Notes: generated by a model from the letters alone, not told the origin. A DNA stretch of 64,000 bases from Hyperoodon ampullatus (GCA_949752795.1 CATKHW010000561.1:186001-250000); one strand, 5' to 3'. Numbered from the stretch's first letter, positions 1-9,722 are shown. A program made the numbers and translations.

Positions 1-466
1 AACTAAGCCTTAGGCCAGCAACAATGGAGAGGACCTGACCCTTAGAAACTTACAAGTAAGCTGGAATCTTCAAAAGTTCAAATCTTTATAAGTAAAAAGA
101 TTTATTAAAATGAATAACCAAGTGTTTTAATTGACATCAGATGATCCAAACAACAAACCCTGAGAACATAGAAAAAATATAAATAAAGATATGAGCAGAA
201 CTTAATACAACAGAAAACGTATAAAATTGAGGTGATTTAGTAAGTCCAAAGAATATTCTTTGAAAAGATTTAAAAGACACACTTTGATTAAGGAAAACAT
301 AAACATATGTAAAGAATATACAGAAAGAATCAGGACAATGTTATAGCAGAGAATATATGAAATGCCAGTAAATTTGAACATTTCTGAAAAAGGGGACCAT
401 TTCCTAGCTCCTAAAGTTGACCAAAACTGACACAAGAGCAAATCATTGAAGGTCATCATGTCTGCC
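1..466. other. AT-rich segment of the unit (first part), no gene
   Basis: Shown in unit 1; the same stretch starts every unit. It is strongly A-rich on the plus strand with no recognisable exon, RNA gene or transposon. It joins the AT-rich tail of the preceding unit, so the AT-rich block is really one ~1 kb segment per period. It contains an AATAAA on each strand (182-187 plus; 101-106 minus) and ends where the THOP1-like fragment begins. It could be old decayed LINE or LTR material, but I cannot assign a family. Confidence 0.6.
101..161 (-). promoter_or_regulatory. Possible minus-strand terminal-exon signals: acceptor-like AG and AATAAA
   Basis: On the minus strand a T-rich tract ending in tctatgttctcag (AG at 161-160) looks like a splice acceptor. 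About 55 bases further on the same strand lies AATAAA (106-101). If the minus strand were transcribed, as the THOP1-like fragment is oriented, this could serve as a 3' terminal exon. Both motifs are common by chance in AT-rich DNA, so this is only a candidate. They recur in every unit. Confidence 0.25.
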
Positions 467-523
467 CTTGGCATTCTTGGAACGCCCTGGCCTCAGAATG
501 CAGCATCGGTAGTCCATGGTAAC
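467..523 (-). pseudogene. THOP1-like last-exon remnant
   Basis: The exon begins at 523 after ctctccgcag and reads VTMDYRCCILRPGRSKNAK, matching the family VGMDYRSCILRPGG segment. Similarity fades after about 19 codons. The minus-strand frame then runs into AT-rich DNA and stops at 445-443, so roughly 30 C-terminal residues of the parent are missing. The junction with non-THOP1 sequence lies at about 450-480. Confidence 0.82.
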
Positions 524-533
524 CTGCGGAGAG

Positions 534-543
534 GGGGCGGGGC
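534..543 (+). promoter_or_regulatory. GC-box-like GGGGCGGGGC (Sp1-type)
   Basis: A perfect GC-box string lies inside the relic intron. It is also simply the complement of the intron pyrimidine tract, which may be its whole explanation. It is present in units 1, 6, 9, 11, 17, 19, 21, 23, 25, 30, 36, 38 and 40, changed to gggggtgggg (a CpG to TpG transition) in most others, and altered to gggggcgggcc in unit 28. Confidence 0.35.
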
Positions 544-611
544 TGAAGGAGGTTGGAACACTGCCCTCACTGAGGGAGTGGGTGTGGCCATCTCTGCTGT
601 GACTGAACAAA

Positions 612-641
612 GGGCAGGGGAGCAGGGGGCCCAGGGCAGGG
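612..641 (+). other. G-quadruplex motif
   Basis: Five G-runs (3, 4, 5, 3 and 3 G) are separated by loops of 2, 4, 4 and 2 bases, which satisfies the usual G3+N1-7 rule. The motif recurs on the same strand once per unit. In units 11, 21, 25 and 36 the fourth run is broken (cccagagcagg), leaving four runs with one 9-base loop, so the motif is weakened there. Confidence 0.7.
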
Positions 642-735
642 CCCTCAGAGCCCGGCAGGACCAGGGGAGTGTCACAAGCATTTGGCCCAGGCCAAAGGGC
701 GCCTTCTTTGTCTGCACAGCTTCCCAAACACTCAC

Positions 736-898
736 ATTTCCACTCAGGCCGCCCTCTTTGTTGAAGTGTGTGTGGAACGTGTCCTCGCAGTACACCTCGC
801 TGCACAGCTAACCATAGGACTGGGCATCGTACCTTCCTGCCAGGTGACCGAAGTTCGCAGGCAGATGGGTCACTGGGACCAACGCGGAGAGGCTCCTG
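736..898 (-). pseudogene. THOP1-like penultimate-exon remnant
   Basis: The minus-strand frame gives FGHLAGRYDAQSYG, a TAG at 810-808, then CSEVYCEDTFHTHFNKEGG, ending at the donor at 735. Upstream, CAG GAG at 898-893 and the following codons read QEPLRVGPSD in a different frame. That resembles the family QEILGVPATP segment if about five bases were lost between 880 and 868. A gggcag preceding GAG could be the ancestral acceptor; the exact exon start is uncertain. Confidence 0.82.
749..757 (-). promoter_or_regulatory. Partial CTCF-like core AGAGGGCGG
   Basis: The minus strand matches the 3' half of the CTCF core (AGRKGGCRS), but the 5' half (CCASY) is not matched. The site lies in the relic exon coding for KEGG, so it may be coincidental. 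It recurs in every unit. Confidence 0.15.
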
Positions 899-960
899 CC
901 CTGACCACAGGTCGACCACAGCCGCTGCCCCAGATCGGGGGTTGCAAAGCAGCCCTGTCT
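899..960. other. GC-rich flank upstream of the relic exon, possible intron remnant
   Basis: This CpG-containing stretch (GTCGAC at 911-916, the SalI site, once per unit) continues the GC-rich composition beyond the recognisable exon. It may be the neighbouring THOP1 intron, but no conserved sequence confirms that. Unit 13 (gtcgcc) and unit 33 (gttgac) have lost the GTCGAC. Confidence 0.4.
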
Positions 961-1090
961 GAATCCCCTGCCTCTAGAGGGAGTATTGGACCAACACTTC
1001 TAAAAAATGGGGTCCTTGCGGGCAACTCATCGGAGGGACACAAAAAAATCTTTGCCGACTTTCTCCTGAAGCTTACGAGCGTTCACACTT
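960..1090 (+). mobile_element. Weak ERV1-type LTR-like stretch
   Basis: The order of short motifs (cacttctaaaaaatgg, then ggaggga, then gccgactttctcctgaagctta) resembles the 3' part of some ERV1 long terminal repeats of the LTR12-like group, where tcttaaagatgg is followed by ctgacttcaggaatgaagc. The match is by eye, gapped and from memory, and no LTR ends, primer site or viral gene are visible. It recurs in each unit and could instead be ordinary unique DNA. Confidence 0.25.
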
Positions 1091-1621
1091 AAGCCTTTTA
1101 CAATGTCAGCTGTTTAGCTAAACATGAGCTCAAGATCTAAATTTACACAATAATGAAGAAATCAGCTACAAGGGGAGACAATCAGCAAAAACAATCAATA
1201 TGAGAATTAGTTTCCCAAGGCCACCCATCAGATGTTGGAATAATCAGGTGCAAGGCAGAATATATACATAAAACTGGAACTGGAACAAGGAACAAGGATG
1301 TTTTCAAAGACTGGTAGGATCTCTAAAACATTTGTAAAGTACATGTCATTGATAAAGCTAAATACTCAAAGGTTGTGTAATACAACAGATTAATCATTGA
1401 GAAGAGTGAAATTATGCTGTTTTGAAAACTATGGCAGGTCAGATTTTCTGCCTAATGATATAAGAAGATTTCTCTCAAAAATACACATTATTTCAAAGAC
1501 TTATTGGCTGTGAAAAAAGTGAAGGGTATTTCAAATGGCTTGTCTGCAAAGAAAGGTGAGATGTAGGGAATCACAGAAAGTCGAGGGGAAAATATGTCAA
1601 TATATACATTGCTATATGGTG
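1091..1621. other. AT-rich segment of the unit (last part), no gene
   Basis: This A-rich stretch completes the unit and flows without a break into the next. I see no exon, RNA gene, tRNA A/B boxes or known transposon in it. Most unit-type markers outside the THOP1-like part lie here: ctcaagatc/ctcatgatc, acaatcaat/acaatccat, ctatggca/ctatgcca, tctgccta/tctggcta and gaaaaaag/gaaataag. Confidence 0.6.
1111..1124. repeat. 14 bp perfect palindrome tgtttagctaaaca
   Basis: The sequence equals its own reverse complement and consists of two inverted TGTTTA half-sites, the forkhead-type core, around GC. It is present at the same place in each unit I compared. A regulatory role is not shown by sequence alone. 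Confidence 0.6.
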
Positions 1622-3241
1622 AACTAAGCCTTAGGCCAGCAACAATGGAGAGGACCTGACCCTTAGAAACTTACAAGTAAGCTGGAATCTTCAAAAGTTC
1701 AAATCTTTATAAGTAAAAAGATTTATTAAAATGAATAACCAAGTGTTTTAATTGACATCAGATGATCCAAACAACAAACCCTGAGAACATAGAAAAAATA
1801 TAAATAAAGATATGAGCAGAACTTAATACAACAGAAAACGTATAAAATTGAGGTGATTTAGTAAGTCCAAAGAATATTCTTTGAAAAGATTTAAAAGACA
1901 CACTTTGATTAAGGAAAACATAAACATATGTAAAGAATATACAGAAAGAATCAGGACAATGTTATAGCAGAGAATATATGAAATGCCAGTAAATTTGAAC
2001 ATTTCTGTAAAGGGGACCATTTCCTAGCTCCTAAAGTTGACCAAAACTGACACAAGAGGAAATCATTGAAGGTCATCATGTCTGCCCTTGGCATTCTTGG
2101 AACGCCCTGGCCTCAGAATGCAGCATCGGTAGTCCATGGTAACCTGCGGAGAGGGGGTGGGGCTGAAGGAGGTTGGAACACTGCCCTCACTGAGGGAGTG
2201 GGTGTGGCCATCTCTGCTGTGACTGAACAAAGGGCAGGGGAGCAGGGGGCCCAGGGCAGGGCCCTCAGAGCCCGGCAGGACCAGGGGAGTGTCACAAGCA
2301 TTTGGCCCAGGCCAAAGGGCGCCTTCTTTGTCTGCACAGCTTCCCAAACACTCACATTTCCACTCAGGCCGCCCTCTTTGTTGAAGTGTGTGTGGAACGT
2401 GTCCTCGCAGTACACCTCGCTGCACAGCTAACCATAGGACTGGGCATCGTACCTTCCTGCCAGGTGACCGAAGTTCGCAGGCAGATGGGTCACTGGGACC
2501 AATGCGGAGAGGTTCCTGCCCTGACCACAGGTCGACCACAGCCGCTGCCCCAGATCGGGGGTTGCAAAGCAGCCCTGTCTGAATCCCCTGCCTCTAGAGG
2601 GAGTATTGGACCAACACTTCTAAAAAATGGGGTCCTTGCGGGCAACTCATCGGAGGGACACAAAAAAATCTTTGCCGACTTTCTCCTGAAGCTTACGAGC
2701 GTTCACACTTAAGCCTTTTACAATGTCAGCTGTTTAGCTAAACATGAGCTCATGATCTAAATTTACACAATAATGAAGAAATCAGCTACAAGGGGAGACA
2801 ATCAGCAAAAACAATCAATATGAGAATTAGTTTCCCAAGGCCACCCATCAGATGTTGGAATAATCAGGTGCAAGGCAGAATATATACATAAAACTGGAAC
2901 TGGAACAAGGAACAAGGATGTTTTCAAAGACTGGTAGGATCTCTAAAACATTTGTAAAGTACATGTCATTGATAAAGCTAAATACTCAAAGGTTGTGTAA
3001 TACAACAGATTAATCATTGAGAAGAGTGAAATTATGCTGTTTTGAAAACTATGGCAGGTCAGATTTTCTGCCTAATGATATAAGAAGATTTCTCTCAAAA
3101 ATACACATTATTTCAAAGACTTATTGGCTGTGAAATAAGTGAAGGGTATTTCAAATGGCTTGTCTGCAAAGAAAGGTGAGATGTAGGGAATCACAGAAAG
3201 TCGAGGGGAAAATATGTCAATATATACATTGCTATATGGTG
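1622..3241. repeat. Unit 2 (type B, 1,620 bp)
   Basis: ctgtaaagggg, gaggaaatc, ctcatgatc, atcaatatg and gaaataagtg. Confidence 0.95.
2087..2518 (-). pseudogene. THOP1-like fragment, copy 2
   Basis: Type B state: gggggtgggg in the relic intron, caatgcgg and aggttcctg in the upstream exon. TAG stop kept. Confidence 0.82.
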
Positions 3242-4861
3242 AACTAAGCCTTAGGCCAGCAACAATGGAGAGGACCTGACCCTTAGAAACTTACAAGTAA
3301 GCTGGAATCTTCAAAAGTTCAAATCTTTATAAGTAAAAAGATTTATTAAAATGAATAACCAAGTGTTTTAATTGACATCAGATGATCCAAACAACAAACC
3401 CTGAGAACATAGAAAAAATATAAATAAAGATATGAGCAGAACTTAATACAACAGAAAACGTATAAAATTGAGGTGATTTAGTAAGTCCAAAGAATATTCT
3501 TTGAAAAGATTTAAAAGACACACTTTGATTAAGGAAAACATAAACATATGTAAAGAATATACAGAAAGAATCAGGACAATGTTATAGCAGAGAATATATG
3601 AAATGCCAGTAAATTTGAACATTTCTGTAAAGGGGACCATTTCCTAGCTCCTAAAGTTGACCAAAACTGACACAAGAGGAAATCATTGAAGGTCATCATG
3701 TCTGCCCTTGGCATTCTTGGAACGCCCTGGCCTCAGAATGCAGCATCGGTAGTCCATGGTAACCTGCGGAGAGGGGGTGGGGCTGAAGGAGGTTGGAACA
3801 CTGCCCTCACTGAGGGAGTGGGTGTGGCCATCTCTGCTGTGACTGAACAAAGGGCAGGGGAGCAGGGGGCCCAGGGCAGGGCCCTCAGAGCCCGGCAGGA
3901 CCAGGGGAGTGTCACAAGCATTTGGCCCAGGCCAAAGGGCGCCTTCTTTGTCTGCACAGCTTCCCAAACACTCACATTTCCACTCAGGCCGCCCTCTTTG
4001 TTGAAGTGTGTGTGGAACGTGTCCTCGCAGTACACCTCGCTGCACAGCTAACCATAGGACTGGGCATCGTACCTTCCTGCCAGGTGACCGAAGTTCGCAG
4101 GCAGATGGGTCACTGGGACCAACGCGGAGAGGCTCCTGCCCTGACCACAGGTCGACCACAGCCGCTGCCCCAGATCGGGGGTTGCAAAGCAGCCCTGTCT
4201 GAATCCCCTGCCTCTAGAGGGAGTATTGGACCAACACTTCTAAAAAATGGGGTCCTTGCGGGCAACTCATCGGAGGGACACAAAAAAATCTTTGCCGACT
4301 TTCTCCTGAAGCTTACGAGCGTTCACACTTAAGCCTTTTACAATGTCAGCTGTTTAGCTAAACATGAGCTCAAGATCTAAATTTACACAATAATGAAGAA
4401 ATCAGCTACAAGGGGAGACAATCAGCAAAAACAATCAATATGAGAATTAGTTTCCCAAGGCCACCCATCAGATGTTGGAATAATCAGGTGCAAGGCAGAA
4501 TATATACATAAAACTGGAACTGGAACAAGGAACAAGGATGTTTTCAAAGACTGGTAGGATCTCTAAAACATTTGTAAAGTACATGTCATTGATAAAGCTA
4601 AATACTCAAAGGTTGTGTAATACAACAGATTAATCATTGAGAAGAGTGAAATTATGCTGTTTTGAAAACTATGCCAGGTCAGATTTTCTGCCTAATGATA
4701 TAAGAAGATTTCTCTCAAAAATACACATTATTTCAAAGACTTATTGGCTGTGAAAAAAGTGAAGGGTATTTCAAATGGCTTGTCTGCAAAGAAAGGTGAG
4801 ATGTAGGGAATCACAGAAAGTCGAGGGGAAAATATGTCAATATATACATTGCTATATGGTG
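3242..4861. repeat. Unit 3 (type D, 1,620 bp)
   Basis: ctcaagatct, ctatgccagg and gaaaaaagtg. The ctatgcc change is shared only with unit 14. Confidence 0.95.
3707..4138 (-). pseudogene. THOP1-like fragment, copy 3
   Basis: Majority state: gggggtgggg, caacgcgg, aggctcctg. TAG stop kept. Confidence 0.82.
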
Positions 4862-6481
4862 AACTAAGCCTTAGGCCAGCAACAATGGAGAGGACCTGAC
4901 CCTTAGAAACTTACAAGTAAGCTGGAATCTTCAAAAGTTCAAATCTTTATAAGTAAAAAGATTTATTAAAATGAATAACCAAGTGTTTTAATTGACATCA
5001 GATGATCCAAACAACAAACCCTGAGAACATAGAAAAAATATAAATAAAGATATGAGCAGAACTTAATACAACAGAAAACGTATAAAATTGAGGTGATTTA
5101 GTAAGTCCAAAGAATATTCTTTGAAAAGATTTAAAAGACACACTTTGATTAAGGAAAACATAAACATATGTAAAGAATATACAGAAAGAATCAGGACAAT
5201 GTTATAGCAGAGAATATATGAAATGCCAGTAAATTTGAACATTTCTGTAAAGGGGACCATTTCCTAGCTCCTAAAGTTGACCAAAACTGACACAAGAGGA
5301 AATCATTGAAGGTCATCATGTCTGCCCTTGGCATTCTTGGAACGCCCTGGCCTCAGAATGCAGCATCGGTAGTCCATGGTAACCTGCGGAGAGGGGGTGG
5401 GGCTGAAGGAGGTTGGAACACTGCCCTCACTGAGGGAGTGGGTGTGGCCATCTCTGCTGTGACTGAACAAAGGGCAGGGGAGCAGGGGGCCCAGGGCAGG
5501 GCCCTCAGAGCCCGGCAGGACCAGGGGAGTGTCACAAGCATTTGGCCCAGGCCAAAGGGCGCCTTCTTTGTCTGCACAGCTTCCCAAACACTCACATTTC
5601 CACTCAGGCCGCCCTCTTTGTTGAAGTGTGTGTGGAACGTGTCCTCGCAGTACACCTCGCTGCACAGCTAACCATAGGACTGGGCATCGTACCTTCCTGC
5701 CAGGTGACCGAAGTTCGCAGGCAGATGGGTCACTGGGACCAACGCGGAGAGGCTCCTGCCCTGACCACAGGTCGACCACAGCCGCTGCCCCAGATCGGGG
5801 GTTGCAAAGCAGCCCTGTCTGAATCCCCTGCCTCTAGAGGGAGTATTGGACCAACACTTCTAAAAAATGGGGTCCTTGCGGGCAACTCATCGGAGGGACA
5901 CAAAAAAATCTTTGCCGACTTTCTCCTGAAGCTTACGAGCGTTCACACTTAAGCCTTTTACAATGTCAGCTGTTTAGCTAAACATGAGCTCAAGATCTAA
6001 ATTTACACAATAATGAAGAAATCAGCTACAAGGGGAGACAATCAGCAAAAACAATCAATATGAGAATTAGTTTCCCAAGGCCACCCATCAGATGTTGGAA
6101 TAATCAGGTGCAAGGCAGAATATATACATAAAACTGGAACTGGAACAAGGAACAAGGATGTTTTCAAAGACTGGTAGGATCTCTAAAACATTTGTAAAGT
6201 ACATGTCATTGATAAAGCTAAATACTCAAAGGTTGTGTAATACAACAGATTAATCATTGAGAAGAGTGAAATTATGCTGTTTTGAAAACTATGGCAGGTC
6301 AGATTTTCTGCCTAATGATATAAGAAGATTTCTCTCAAAAATACACATTATTTCAAAGACTTATTGGCTGTGAAAAAAGTGAAGGGTATTTCAAATGGCT
6401 TGTCTGCAAAGAAAGGTGAGATGTAGGGAATCACAGAAAGTCGAGGGGAAAATATGTCAATATATACATTGCTATATGGTG
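4862..6481. repeat. Unit 4 (type D', 1,620 bp)
   Basis: ctcaagatct and gaaaaaagtg but ctatggcagg; that base is the only difference from unit 3 that I noticed. Confidence 0.95.
5327..5758 (-). pseudogene. THOP1-like fragment, copy 4
   Basis: Majority state, indistinguishable from copy 3 by eye. Confidence 0.82.
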
Positions 6482-8101
6482 AACTAAGCCTTAGGCCAGC
6501 AACAATGGAGAGGACCTGACCCTTAGAAACTTACAAGTAAGCTGGAATCTTCAAAAGTTCAAATCTTTATAAGTAAAAAGATTTATTAAAATGAATAACC
6601 AAGTGTTTTAATTGACATCAGATGATCCAAACAACAAACCCTGAGAACATAGAAAAAATATAAATAAAGATATGAGCAGAACTTAATACAACAGAAAACG
6701 TATAAAATTGAGGTGATTTAGTAAGTCCAAAGAATATTCTTTGAAAAGATTTAAAAGACACACTTTGATTAAGGAAAACATAAACATATGTAAAGAATAT
6801 ACAGAAAGAATCAGGACAATGTTATAGCAGAGAATATATGAAATGCCAGTAAATTTGAACATTTCTGTAAAGGGGACCATTTCCTAGCTCCTAAAGTTGA
6901 CCAAAACTGACACAAGAGGAAATCATTGAAGGTCATCATGTCTGCCCTTGGCATTCTTGGAACGCCCTGGCCTCAGAATGCAGCATCGGTAGTCCATGGT
7001 AACCTGCGGAGAGGGGGTGGGGCTGAAGGAGGTTGGAACACTGCCCTCACTGAGGGAGTGGGTGTGGCCATCTCTGCTGTGACTGAACAAAGGGCAGGGG
7101 AGCAGGGGGCCCAGGGCAGGGCCCTCAGAGCCCGGCAGGACCAGGGGAGTGTCACAAGCATTTGGCCCAGGCCAAAGGGCGCCTTCTTTGTCTGCACAGC
7201 TTCCCAAACACTCACATTTCCACTCAGGCCGCCCTCTTTGTTGAAGTGTGTGTGGAACGTGTCCTCGCAGTACACCTCGCTGCACAGCTAACCATAGGAC
7301 TGGGCATCGTACCTTCCTGCCAGGTGACCGAAGTTCGCAGGCAGATGGGTCACTGGGACCAACGCGGAGAGGCTCCTGCCCTGACCACAGGTCGACCACA
7401 GCCGCTGCCCCAGATCGGGGGTTGCAAAGCAGCCCTGTCTGAATCCCCTGCCTCTAGAGGGAGTATTGGACCAACACTTCTAAAAAATGGGGTCCTTGCG
7501 GGCAACTCATCGGAGGGACACAAAAAAATCTTTGCCGACTTTCTCCTGAAGCTTACGAGCGTTCACACTTAAGCCTTTTACAATGTCAGCTGTTTAGCTA
7601 AACATGAGCTCATGATCTAAATTTACACAATAATGAAGAAATCAGCTACAAGGGGAGACAATCAGCAAAAACAATCCATATGAGAATTAGTTTCCCAAGG
7701 CCACCCATCAGATGTTGGAATAATCAGGTGCAAGGCAGAATATATACATAAAACTGGAACTGGAACAAGGAACAAGGATGTTTTCAAAGACTGGTAGGAT
7801 CTCTAAAACATTTGTAAAGTACATGTCATTGATAAAGCTAAATACTCAAAGGTTGTGTAATACAACAGATTAATCATTGAGAAGAGTGAAATTATGCTGT
7901 TTTGAAAACTATGGCAGGTCAGATTTTCTGCCTAATGATATAAGAAGATTTCTCTCAAAAATACACATTATTTCAAAGACTTATTGGCTGTGAAATAAGT
8001 GAAGGGTATTTCAAATGGCTTGTCTGCAAAGAAAGGTGAGATGTAGGGAATCACAGAAAGTCGAGGGGAAAATATGTCAATATATACATTGCTATATGGT
8101 G
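6482..8101. repeat. Unit 5 (type E, 1,620 bp)
   Basis: ctcatgatc, acaatccatatg and gaaataagtg. Confidence 0.95.
6947..7378 (-). pseudogene. THOP1-like fragment, copy 5
   Basis: Majority state (gggggtgggg, caacgcgg). Confidence 0.82.
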
Positions 8102-9722
8102 AACTAAGCCTTAGGCCAGCAACAATGGAGAGGACCTGACCCTTAGAAACTTACAAGTAAGCTGGAATCTTCAAAAGTTCAAATCTTTATAAGTAAAAAG
8201 ATTTATTAAAATGAATAACCAAGTGTTTTAATTGACATCAGATGATCCAAACAACAAACCCTGAGAACATAGAAAAAATATAAATAAAGATATGAGCAGA
8301 ACTTAATACAACAGAAAACGTATAAAATTGAGGTGATTTAGTAAGTCCAAAGAATATTCTTTGAAAAGATTTAAAAGACACACTTTGATTAAGGAAAACA
8401 TAAACATATGTAAAGAATATACAGAAAGAATCAGGACAATGTTATAGCAGAGAATATATGAAATGCCAGTAAATTTGAACATTTCTGAAAAAGGGGACCA
8501 TTTCCTAGCTCCTAAAGTTGACCAAAACTGACACAAGAGCAAATCATTGAAGGTCATCATGTCTGCCCTTGGCATTCTTGGAACGCCCTGGCCTCAGAAT
8601 GCAGCATCGGTAGTCCATGGTAACCTGCGGAGAGGGGGCGGGGCTGAAGGAGGTTGGAACACTGCCCTCACTGAGGGAGTGGGTGTGGCCATCTCTGCTG
8701 TGACTGAACAAAGGGCAGGGGAGCAGGGGGCCCAGGGCAGGGCCCTCAGAGCCCGGCAGGACCAGGGGAGTGTCACAAGCATTTGGCCCAGGCCAAAGGG
8801 CGCCTTCTTTGTCTGCACAGCTTCCCAAACACTCACATTTCCACTCAGGCCGCCCTCTTTGTTGAAGTGTGTGTGGAACGTGTCCTCGCAGTACACCTCG
8901 CTGCACAGCTAACCATAGGACTGGGCATCGTACCTTCCTGCCAGGTGACCGAAGTTCGCAGGCAGATGGGTCACTGGGACCAACGCGGAGAGGCTCCTGC
9001 CCTGACCACAGGTCGACCACAGCCGCTGCCCCAGATCGGGGGTTGCAAAGCAGCCCTGTCTGAATCCCCTGCCTCTAGAGGGAGTATTGGACCAACACTT
9101 CTAAAAAATGGGGTCCTTGCGGGCAACTCATCGGAGGGACACAAAAAAATCTTTGCCGACTTTCTCCTGAAGCTTACGAGCGTTCACACTTAAGCCTTTT
9201 ACAATGTCAGCTGTTTAGCTAAACATGAGCTCAAGATCTAAATTTACACAATAATGAAGAAATCAGCTACAAGGGGAGACAATCAGCAAAAACAATCAAT
9301 ATGAGAATTAGTTTCCCAAGGCCACCCATCAGATGTTGGAATAATCAGGTGCAAGGCAGAATATATACATAAAACTGGAACTGGAACAAGGAACAAGGAT
9401 GTTTTCAAAGACTGGTAGGATCTCTAAAACATTTGTAAAGTACATGTCATTGATAAAGCTAAATACTCAAAGGTTGTGTAATACAACAGATTAATCATTG
9501 AGAAGAGTGAAATTATGCTGTTTTGAAAACTATGGCAGGTCAGATTTTCTGCCTAATGATATAAGAAGATTTCTCTCAAAAATACACATTATTTCAAAGA
9601 CTTATTGGCTGTGAAATAAGTGAAGGGTATTTCAAATGGCTTGTCTGCAAAGAAAGGTGAGATGTAGGGAATCACAGAAAGTCGAGGGGAAAATATGTCA
9701 ATATATACATTGCTATATGGTG
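8102..9722. repeat. Unit 6 (type A, 1,621 bp)
   Basis: Extra base, gagcaaatc, ctcaagatct, gaaataagtg. Together with units 3-5 it forms the block repeated at units 14-17. Confidence 0.95.
8568..8999 (-). pseudogene. THOP1-like fragment, copy 6
   Basis: Type A state with the intact GC-box string gggggcgggg. Confidence 0.82.

Larger units (their letters stand above)
524..735 (-). other. 212 bp relic intron of the THOP1-like fragment
   Basis: On the minus strand it starts GTGAGT (735-730) and ends CTCTCCGCAG (533-524) behind a C-rich pyrimidine tract. It is bounded by the two exon-like stretches with the parental phase kept. Its GC-rich composition produces the GC-box and G-quadruplex motifs listed separately. 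Donor and acceptor consensus are intact in the copies I compared; type C units have CTCTTCGCAG, which also keeps the acceptor. Confidence 0.8.
467..898 (-). pseudogene. THOP1-like C-terminal gene fragment, copy 1 (reference copy)
   Basis: Read on the minus strand, 898-736 translates as a relative of the thimet oligopeptidase C-terminal region: LPANFGHLAGRYDAQSYG, stop, LCSEVY, then FHTHFNKEGGLSGN. It is followed by a 212 bp intron and a second exon starting VTMDYRCCILRPGRSKNAK. In the family this region reads [21 protein letters not shown], then FHTRFKQEG and VGMDYRSCILRPGGS (human THOP1, recalled). Both exons meet in phase 0, so splicing would keep the family reading frame. The copy is dead: TAG at 810-808 replaces a Tyr codon, Trp becomes Cys two codons later, the frame appears shifted upstream near 868-880 and the last ~30 residues are missing. 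The HEXXH zinc-binding exons are absent. Retained intron means genomic duplication rather than a retrocopy. Type A state: gggggcgggg, caacgcgg. Neurolysin is the other possible parent, but MDYR-CILRPG fits THOP1 better. Confidence 0.85.
1..1621. repeat. Unit 1 (type A, 1,621 bp)
   Basis: Extra-base form with gagcaaatc. It carries ctcaagatct (a BglII site), atcaatatg, ctatggca and gaaaaaagtg, so its tail matches the D' group while its head is type A. Confidence 0.95.

Noticed and set aside
202..474. 65- to 90-codon hydrophobic minus-strand frame as a small membrane protein
   Set aside because: Hydrophobicity follows from A/T-rich codons; its length switches with the single-base indel and with the gaactgaatac change in units 7 and 13, as expected for non-coding sequence.
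493..795. 100-codon minus-strand frame starting MYCEDTFHTHF
   Set aside because: Its first ~19 codons are true exon remnant but the rest is intron read-through; the start Met is not the family start.
446..811. 121-codon plus-strand frame recurring in each unit
   Set aside because: Antisense to the THOP1-like exons and intron, low-complexity Gly/Ala/Arg composition, no recognisable domain; chance frame in GC-rich DNA.
840..870. CENP-B box
   Set aside because: TTCG strings on both strands here lack the required A and CGGG positions of NTTCGNNNNANNCGGGN.
467..898. Processed retrocopy of THOP1
   Set aside because: The GT-AG intron is still present with correct phase and there is no poly(A) tail at the fragment end, so genomic duplication fits better.
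443..919. 158-codon minus-strand frame recurring in each unit as a protein gene
   Set aside because: It reads straight through the relic intron and mixes two different frames of the THOP1-like exons. It recurs because units are identical, and its end is in AT-rich junction sequence.
682..1092. 136-codon and 64-codon plus-strand frames
   Set aside because: No domain or family resemblance; shortened to 77 codons in unit 33; antisense to the relic exon.
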